This document shows positions 21,474 to 26,621 of a stretch of 26,621 bases of DNA, piece after piece. Position 1 is the stretch's first letter. Every line of letters starts with the position of its first letter. A model generated the notes under the pieces. It was not told the DNA's origin and did no database searches. It saw only the letters and a list, made by a program, of their open reading frames with translations. The stretch covers positions 1 through 26,621 of the forward strand of contig CAZBSD010000029.1 in the NCBI GenBank assembly GCA_964494735.1, in the 5' to 3' direction. The DNA is from PHAA01 sp964494735. Lineage in GTDB: Bacteria; Bacillota; Syntrophomonadia; Syntrophomonadales; Syntrophomonadaceae. A program made the translations under genes and the position numbers.

Positions 21474-23851
21474 TGGGTATCCTGCTGCGGAAACTGGGCC
21501 ATTTTATAAAGCGCAACCTGGGACAATTTCTGGCCGCTACATCGGTGGTCATGGTAGGCATTATGGTCTATATCTCGATGAACACAGCCTATTATAATCT
21601 GAGCCAGTCCCAAAGCCAGTTTTATAAGGAAAACAATTTTGCCGATCATTATCTGCAGGTTGTAAAAGCCCCGGCCGAAGTGACCAAACAATTAGAGAAT
21701 GTGCAGGGCGTTAAACGAGTTACGGGAAGGATCCAGAAAGACTTGGCGCTGATTAAGCCTGACGGGGAGCGGGCGACCGCCCGGGTGGTGAGTTTCACAC
21801 TGCCCATGGATGACCAACTGAATCGGATCACACTGGAAAGGGGCCGGCTATTCTCTTCTGTCCAGAGCGGCATTCAGGTAGAAGCCGTTGTTGATCCCCA
21901 ATTTGCCCCCGCCAATCATTTAAATTGGGGCGATAATATATCTGTTATAGTCGACGGTAAAGAACGGTTGCTTACCGTGGTCGGATCTGCCTCCAGTCCT
22001 GAATTAATCTATCCTATTAAAGATACCAGCAATATACTGCCCGATCCTGAAAACTTCGGGATTTTTATGGTCGAACAACAGCAAGCCCAACAGATGCTGG
22101 GTATGCCCGGAGAGATCAACCAGATTTTATTGGAATTTGCCCCCGGGGTAGATCAGGAAATAGTGGTCATGCAGGTTGAGGATATACTTGAGCCATATGG
22201 GGTTGTAGGTTCCTTTGGACGCAAATATCAAATCAGTCATGCAGTTCTGCAGGCCAAACTGGATGGAATTGGATCGGTGGCTTTGTATCTGCCGCTCATG
22301 TTTTTAGCTATCGCGGCAGGGGTGCAAATGATAATTCTGCGGCGGATGATAAAAATCCAGCGCACTCAAATCGGGGTAATGAAAGCTATAGGTTATGCCA
22401 ATGTGCAGATCATTTTCCACTACACCGTCTATGCCTTGGCAGTCAGCTTATTGGGGGCAGCCACTGGAATTATCCTGGGGGTCATCCTTGCTGGAGGGAT
22501 TTCTGAGCTCTTCGCGCAGTATTTTAACCTGCCCGGAGGGCTAAAGAGTTTTGATTTAAGGACTATATCTCGAGGGCTGTTCCTAAGTCTGGGTATCGGA
22601 GCCATAGCTGGGATCGCCGGATCGCAAGGAGTGCTGAGGATCCAGCCAGCTGAGTCCATGCGTCCCGAACCCCCAGCTCTCACCGGTCAGAGTATCTTAG
22701 AGAAGTGGTCAGGTTGGTGGAAACGGCTTTCACCTGAATGGAAGATGACCTGGCGCAATATTGGGCGTAATAGGGGCCGATTCATGGTCACCGTCGTCGG
22801 TGTGATATTCGCGGTATGTCTCTTGATAATGGCTTTCTTTTACAACGACGTGGTGGACTACATGCTGCAGAAGTTTTTCTTGGAGGGTGAAACCTATGAT
22901 ATCACCGTCCGCTTCGATAGCCTTATATCGGAGGGTGAATTGACTAATCTTAATCGTTTGGATGGGGTGCTTAACACCGAACCATTTATCGAGATGCCAA
23001 TCAAAATATATTTCGGCGATCGCTTCGCCGACGAAGTGCTGCTGGCATATCCCATCACTATGAACATGAAAAAATTACAGGACGAAAATGGGCATTTGAT
23101 AAAGGTTCCAGCCGAAGGAATGATAATCAACCAAAGAACTGCTGAAAAAATGGGCATCAAGGTTGGGGATGAAGTGGAAATCGAAACGATGTTGCCGGTA
23201 GGCCCCATTCATAAGGATAGGATGCGAATTGTGGGCGATACCCAGCAGCTTTTTGGAGGCGGATCATATGTCAGTCTGGACAGGGCTAATCAACTCCTGC
23301 AAGAAAGCCACATAATGAGCGGGGCTATGTTGGATGTTGAACCCGGGTATGAGGCAGCCGTGGAGGAACAACTTAAGGAAATGCTGGCAATTGCCTCCAT
23401 ATCGGACCGCGAAAAAGAGATTGGAAACTTTAACGAGAGTATGGGGGTGGTGACCTCCTTCGTATCAATATTGGTTTTCTTTGCAAGCTTGCTGGGATTT
23501 GCCATCGTCTATAACGCGTCGGTGATCAATTTTGCGGAGAGGAGGCGGGAACTGGCTACCCTGCGGGTCATAGGCTTCACTATTGATGAGATTTCCTTGT
23601 TGTTGCGCAAAGAGAATCTGGTCTTGCTGGCAGCAGGTATTATTTTAGGGATGCCCTGCGGACACTGGTTGGTAAAAACCTATGTGGAATCGGCCAGCAC
23701 CGACCAATTCAGCCTGCCAGTGGTCATCTATCCTGCCACCTATATATTTGCTGCGATTGGAGGTATCATCTTTGTAATGATTGCTCACCGTTTTGCGGTC
23801 AGGGGGCTCAGGGGTTTGGATATGGTCTCAGCCTTGAAAAATACAGATTAG
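21467..23851 (+). CDS. FtsX-type ABC transporter permease 2
   Basis: A 794-residue paralogue of permease 1 with the same layout: N-terminal helix, outer domain, three helices, a central WKMTWRNIGRNRGRF junction, a second outer domain and three helices. The two match along their whole length without large gaps, suggesting gene duplication and a heterodimer. The ATG at 21467 has GGAAGG 6 bases upstream and overlaps the ATPase gene; the ATG at 21473 gives the MGIL start seen in permease 1. The adaptor gene follows after 17 bases. Confidence 0.94.
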   Translation: MVMGILLRKLGHFIKRNLGQFLAATSVVMVGIMVYISMNTAYYNLSQSQSQFYKENNFADHYLQVVKAPAEVTKQLENVQGVKRVTGRIQKDLALIKPDGERATARVVSFTLPMDDQLNRITLERGRLFSSVQSGIQVEAVVDPQFAPANHLNWGDNISVIVDGKERLLTVVGSASSPELIYPIKDTSNILPDPENFGIFMVEQQQAQQMLGMPGEINQILLEFAPGVDQEIVVMQVEDILEPYGVVGSFGRKYQISHAVLQAKLDGIGSVALYLPLMFLAIAAGVQMIILRRMIKIQRTQIGVMKAIGYANVQIIFHYTVYALAVSLLGAATGIILGVILAGGISELFAQYFNLPGGLKSFDLRTISRGLFLSLGIGAIAGIAGSQGVLRIQPAESMRPEPPALTGQSILEKWSGWWKRLSPEWKMTWRNIGRNRGRFMVTVVGVIFAVCLLIMAFFYNDVVDYMLQKFFLEGETYDITVRFDSLISEGELTNLNRLDGVLNTEPFIEMPIKIYFGDRFADEVLLAYPITMNMKKLQDENGHLIKVPAEGMIINQRTAEKMGIKVGDEVEIETMLPVGPIHKDRMRIVGDTQQLFGGGSYVSLDRANQLLQESHIMSGAMLDVEPGYEAAVEEQLKEMLAIASISDREKEIGNFNESMGVVTSFVSILVFFASLLGFAIVYNASVINFAERRRELATLRVIGFTIDEISLLLRKENLVLLAAGIILGMPCGHWLVKTYVESASTDQFSLPVVIYPATYIFAAIGGIIFVMIAHRFAVRGLRGLDMVSALKNTD

Positions 23852-23868
23852 TTGGGGAGGTTATGGAA

Positions 23869-25021
23869 ATGCGCAAGAATGTTCTCTGGGCGGTATTAGG
23901 GGCAGTAGTCTTGGCTGGGATTATTTATTATTATACCTCGGCTGGAACACAGGTGGAGACCGCCAATGTCGTCCGCGGTGATATCGAGCAGCTAGTGGTT
24001 GATACCGGCTATGTACAGGCTGTTGATGAAGCCGATCTGTATGCCCAGCAAATGGCCAAGATAAACTCTTTGCCGGTGTTTGTGGGGGATAGAGTGGTTA
24101 AAGGTCAGGTTCTGGTCGTCATGGAAAGCCAGGATTTGGCGATGGGTACGGATCAGATCCAGGTTCAATTAAGTCTTGCCCAGGCAACAGCAGCAGCAGC
24201 AGAGGCAGCCGTGCAGCGCGGGAAAATGGATGTAGACGATGCCCAGAAAAATTTCGATCGCATTAACGAGCTTTATAAGGCGGGCGCAGTGAGCCAGGTC
24301 GATTACGACCAGGCCTTATCCCAGCTGGCCAAATACCAGCAAATATATAAGGAACAAAGTGAAAATCTATCCAGTGCCCGCCAACAGATAGGGAGCTACC
24401 AGTCCATGCTGAATAGTTCCAGGCAGAAAGAACAATCATTGCAGGTGAAGAGCACCCGAGACGGAGTTTTAATGCACCTACCGGTCAGAGTCGGCGAGGT
24501 TGTCACTCCGGGAATGTTATTGGCCACGGTCGCACAGGCAGAGATGTTGGAGATAAAGGCGGACATATTAAGTGATGACCTGGGCAAAATCCAGATAGGA
24601 CAGAAGGTGAGGATCGCAGCTCCGGTACTCGCCGGTGAAATCCTGAATGGGGAAATCACCAAGATATATCCCCAGGCAGAGGAGAGACAATCGGCGTTGG
24701 GAGTCGTTCAGCGCCGGGTACCGGTGATCATCACCTTGACCAGTATGGGCAACCTAAAGCCCGGATATGAAGTTAGGGTAAGCATCGTCACCGCCGGTCA
24801 GGATGGCGTTCTGCTTATCCCCCGCCAGGCCGTAATCAGCGGAACGGGCGGAGAAAAACAGGTTATGAGTGTTGTCGATGGACGGATTCGGTTAAAGACC
24901 ATAACCACTGGTGCCTATGATTCTCAGAACATTGAGGTCAGCGAGGGATTGAGTCAGGACGATGTTATCGTCAAGGATGCCAGTACTCCTTTGGGCAACA
25001 ACGCCAGGGTCAAAACGAAAT
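23869..25021 (+). CDS. MacA/HlyD-type adaptor protein
   Basis: A 384-residue adaptor with one N-terminal membrane helix (about 5-22) and a beta-barrel/lipoyl-like half. A predicted coiled-coil hairpin (about 95-190, rich in Gln, Ala and Glu) is followed by the second lipoyl half (VRVGEVVTPGMLLATV) and a C-terminal barrel. It links permeases to extracellular partners or substrate, like YknX in Bacillus. The ATG at 23869 is preferred: GGGGAGG lies 8 bases upstream, but only 2 bases from the ATG at 23863. Last gene of the permease-ATPase-permease-adaptor operon. No TolC-like gene is present. Confidence 0.92.
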
Positions 25022-25045
25022 AGTTAACTGGATAAATGGAAACGG

Positions 25046-25228
25046 ATGAAACTAGTGTTAATTCGGAAAAAGGATATAATGAAGCGACAGGGAATGCCTG
25101 AATGGGAGCGACCCCATATAGTTGATCGGAGATACCCGGAATTCGCGAATAGAAGCGATGCCCGAGATCGATACGGGATTGGCAGTGCTAAAGACGATAA
25201 GAGACAACAAAGGATAGATGAAAATTAG
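25046..25228 (+). CDS. Possible small charged protein
   Basis: An open frame of 60 codons (49 if it begins at the ATG at 25079, which has AAGGA 4-5 bases upstream). It is rich in Arg, Asp and Lys and has no recognised motif. It fills the gap between the adaptor gene and the storage-protein gene, and its stop lies against the next ribosome binding site. It may be chance; no other support. Confidence 0.25.
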   Translation: MKLVLIRKKDIMKRQGMPEWERPHIVDRRYPEFANRSDARDRYGIGSAKDDKRQQRIDEN

Positions 25229-25244
25229 AAAGGTAGGTTAGTTG

Positions 25245-26081
25245 ATGCCGCTGATACGGGATAAGGATAGTCAAAGGTTGCATATCCAAAGCAAACTGAT
25301 GGGTGAGTCCCTGATAAGCCGGGAATTCATTCATAGTCTTGATCAATCGGTTGAGCAGTTTCGTTCCTTTCCAGACGTAAGTGTACTGAAAATAGGGGGG
25401 CAGAGTATAACTGATACAGGTGCCCAGGGTGTCTTGCCGGTTATTAAGGAAATCGCCGCGAACCGCACCCGCCATCGGATGATCATATCCACCGGGGGTG
25501 GTACCAGGTCGCGTCATGTATACGCAATAGCCATGGAACTCGGAATGCCCACCGGTATTATTTCCAAGTTAGGTCAGAGCGTTTCCGAGCAGAATGCCCT
25601 GATGATTTCAACCTTGTTAAGCCCGAGCGGTGGAATCAAGGTTGGGCATGACGATATCCCCAAATTGGGTGGTTATTTTGCTCAGGGTTGTATTCCGGTG
25701 ATACACGGGATGCCCCCCTATGGTTATTGGGAGCACTTACCCAAGGAAGGCAGCATCCCGCCCAATCGTACCGATGTGGGAGCCTATCTGCTGGCAGAGG
25801 TGATCGGTGCCCGCCAATGTATATTTGTTAAAGACGAAGATGGGTTATTTACCGATAATCCCAAAAAGAATGCCGAGGCCAAGTTTATACCCCGTATCGG
25901 TGCGGGGGAACTGATTGACCTGAACCTGGATGACTTGATAGTGGAACGCGCGGTTTTGCAATTGCTCCTTAATGCCCGCAGTGTGACCGAGATTCAAATC
26001 GTTAACGGTATGAAACCAGGTTTAATCACACGGGCTTTGGAGGGCGAGCATGTGGGAACGATAATCTATAAAGACCGATGA
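25245..26081 (+). CDS. Molybdenum storage protein-like, amino-acid kinase fold
   Basis: A 278-residue protein. The kinase-like core begins VLKIGGQSITDTG (48-60). Next come STGGGTRSRHVYAIAMELGMPTG, GQSVSEQNA, IPPNRTDVGAYLLAE (171-185) and IFVKDEDGLFTDNP (193-206), and it ends with QIVNGMKPG and RALEGEHVGTII. From memory these match MosA/MosB of the Azotobacter Mo/W storage protein much better than UMP kinase. Candidate oxometalate ligands are His154 and His164. Only one subunit gene is present, so a homomer is likely. A Mo- or W-dependent formate dehydrogenase in such anaerobes would need a metal store. The ATG at 25245 is preferred over the TTG before it. Confidence 0.85.
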   Translation: MPLIRDKDSQRLHIQSKLMGESLISREFIHSLDQSVEQFRSFPDVSVLKIGGQSITDTGAQGVLPVIKEIAANRTRHRMIISTGGGTRSRHVYAIAMELGMPTGIISKLGQSVSEQNALMISTLLSPSGGIKVGHDDIPKLGGYFAQGCIPVIHGMPPYGYWEHLPKEGSIPPNRTDVGAYLLAEVIGARQCIFVKDEDGLFTDNPKKNAEAKFIPRIGAGELIDLNLDDLIVERAVLQLLLNARSVTEIQIVNGMKPGLITRALEGEHVGTIIYKDR

Positions 26082-26121
26082 AATTGGGAATCCTGAAGGT
26101 TATTTTCGTGAGAATTTCATC

Positions 26122-26165
26122 ATTTGCCTACCATTTGCCTATGGATTCTTATTTCGTAGGCAAAT
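26122..26165. repeat. Inverted repeat at the 3' end of the integrase remnant
   Basis: ATTTGCCTAC (26122-26131) is complementary to GTAGGCAAAT (26156-26165), with a 24-base spacer, and a further TTTGCCTA lies inside. It overlaps the stop of the recombinase remnant. It could be a weak bidirectional terminator or part of an old attachment site. Confidence 0.5.
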
Positions 26166-26400
26166 TTTGATTTACGGCATTTTCAAAAATATCAGCATTT
26201 TTTCGTTTGGTTTCTTCATTACCATGAACATAAGTGTCAAGGGTGGTTGATATATTATCATGCCCAAGTCTTTCCTGAACATCTATGGGGTTTGCATTAT
26301 TTGCAATCAGAACACTTGCGTGAGTATGTCGCAAACCGTGGAAGTTGAAGTTAATCCCCAACTTAAGGTTGATCACCCTGTTAGCATATCTAAATGATTC
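26149..26400 (-). pseudogene. Tyrosine recombinase (integrase), C-terminal remnant
   Basis: About 80 residues on the minus strand match the end of Tn916-type and phage integrases: SFRYANRVINLKLG, FHGLRHTHASVL (HxxR box), VQERLGHDNISTTLDTY with the catalytic His and Tyr, and a KRKNADIFENAV tail. The first catalytic Arg, Lys and the whole N-terminal arm-binding and core-binding part are missing. The open frame continues upstream to 26580, but that part reads through two terminator-like hairpins and looks like non-coding DNA. It marks the edge of a decayed mobile element. Confidence 0.8.
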
Positions 26401-26408
26401 CCCGGCAA

Positions 26409-26449
26409 TACCCCCCCTTTCTTCGGTTATTCGGCAAAAGGGGGTGTTT
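26409..26449 (-). terminator. Terminator-like hairpin abutting the integrase remnant
   Basis: ACCCCC...TTT and AAAGGGGGT form a stem around a TTCGGTTATTCGG loop, with GTTTT after it on the plus strand. It probably belonged to a transcript in the lost or rearranged element. Strand is uncertain, because U-rich flanks are found mainly on the plus strand. Confidence 0.5.
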
Positions 26450-26474
26450 TCCTGTATTTGGTACAACTTAAAGG

Positions 26475-26511
26475 AAAAATGTGCACCGGAAGCAAGCAGG
26501 TGCACATTTTT
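26475..26511. terminator. Bidirectional terminator hairpin
   Basis: AAAAATGTGCACC (26475-26487) and GGTGCACATTTTT (26499-26511) form a perfect 13-bp inverted repeat with an 11-base loop. A/T ends on both sides let it end transcription from either direction. Bases 26512-26621 show no recognisable feature. Confidence 0.8.
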
Positions 26512-26621
26512 CTTGGGGGAATAGTTTCTGGTGTTGAAGTAATACATATAGGAAAATATTGTTGTTCTGTCCCGCGACACATTAAAATCGGCACAAACGC
26601 AAAATTAAAAGAGGGTAAAAA

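Noticed and set aside
25245..26081. UMP kinase (pyrH)
   Set aside because: The fold is shared, but the TRSRHVY, PPNRTD and RALEGEHVGTII segments match molybdenum-storage proteins, and the usual pyrH neighbours (tsf, frr) are absent.

Overview
The window looks like a chromosomal piece of an anaerobic Firmicute of class Clostridia. I would guess a Syntrophomonas-like lineage. The basis is the low-GC Gram-positive order ylxM-ffh-rpsP-khpA-rimM-trmD-rplS-ylqF-rnhB-yraN, strong AGGAGG ribosome binding sites, an acetate-type CoA-transferase inside this block, and LPXTG/sortase surface genes. The genus is inference.

Layout. 1-134: the end of a tRNA-Glu and a complete tRNA-Val, then a terminator. 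265-2712: a metallo-beta-lactamase-fold hydrolase, a small secreted protein and a DegV protein. 2821-11908: a long co-directional housekeeping block for protein targeting, ribosome and tRNA maturation, with a CoA-transferase placed between ylqF and rnhB and a divergent FolD-like protein at the end. 11909-16837: a cell-surface island. Two convergent operons face each other across an inverted-repeat element. The left operon (secreted transglutaminase-like protein, then a CAP-domain protein) is led by two tandem cyclic-di-GMP-I (GEMM-I) riboswitches. The right operon (an LPXTG protein with Asn-Gly repeats and 17 consecutive Asp, then a sortase) is led by three more. 16838-18010: a membrane metallophosphoesterase. 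18340-25021: permease, ATPase, permease and adaptor genes of an ABC export system. 25245-26081: a molybdenum-storage-protein-like amino-acid-kinase-fold protein. 26149-26400: the 3' end of a tyrosine recombinase.

The most remarkable feature is five c-di-GMP-type riboswitches within about 4.7 kb, all controlling secreted or wall-anchored proteins. Four carry the ligand-contacting G of the c-di-GMP class. The promoter-proximal one of the triple array has A at that position, the change that marks cyclic-AMP-GMP-responsive GEMM-Ib RNAs. The downstream aptamers share a covarying extra hairpin. Inference: one second messenger sets expression of a surface assembly module (anchored substrate, its sortase, a transglutaminase-like enzyme and a CAP protein), perhaps for attachment or aggregation.

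Other points of interest are a FolD homologue lacking the catalytic lysine, a Mo/W-storage-like protein, a duplicated FtsX-type permease pair around one ATPase, and a 124-bp inverted repeat between 20-bp direct repeats. All coordinates, motifs and pairings were read by eye; no database search or folding program was run.
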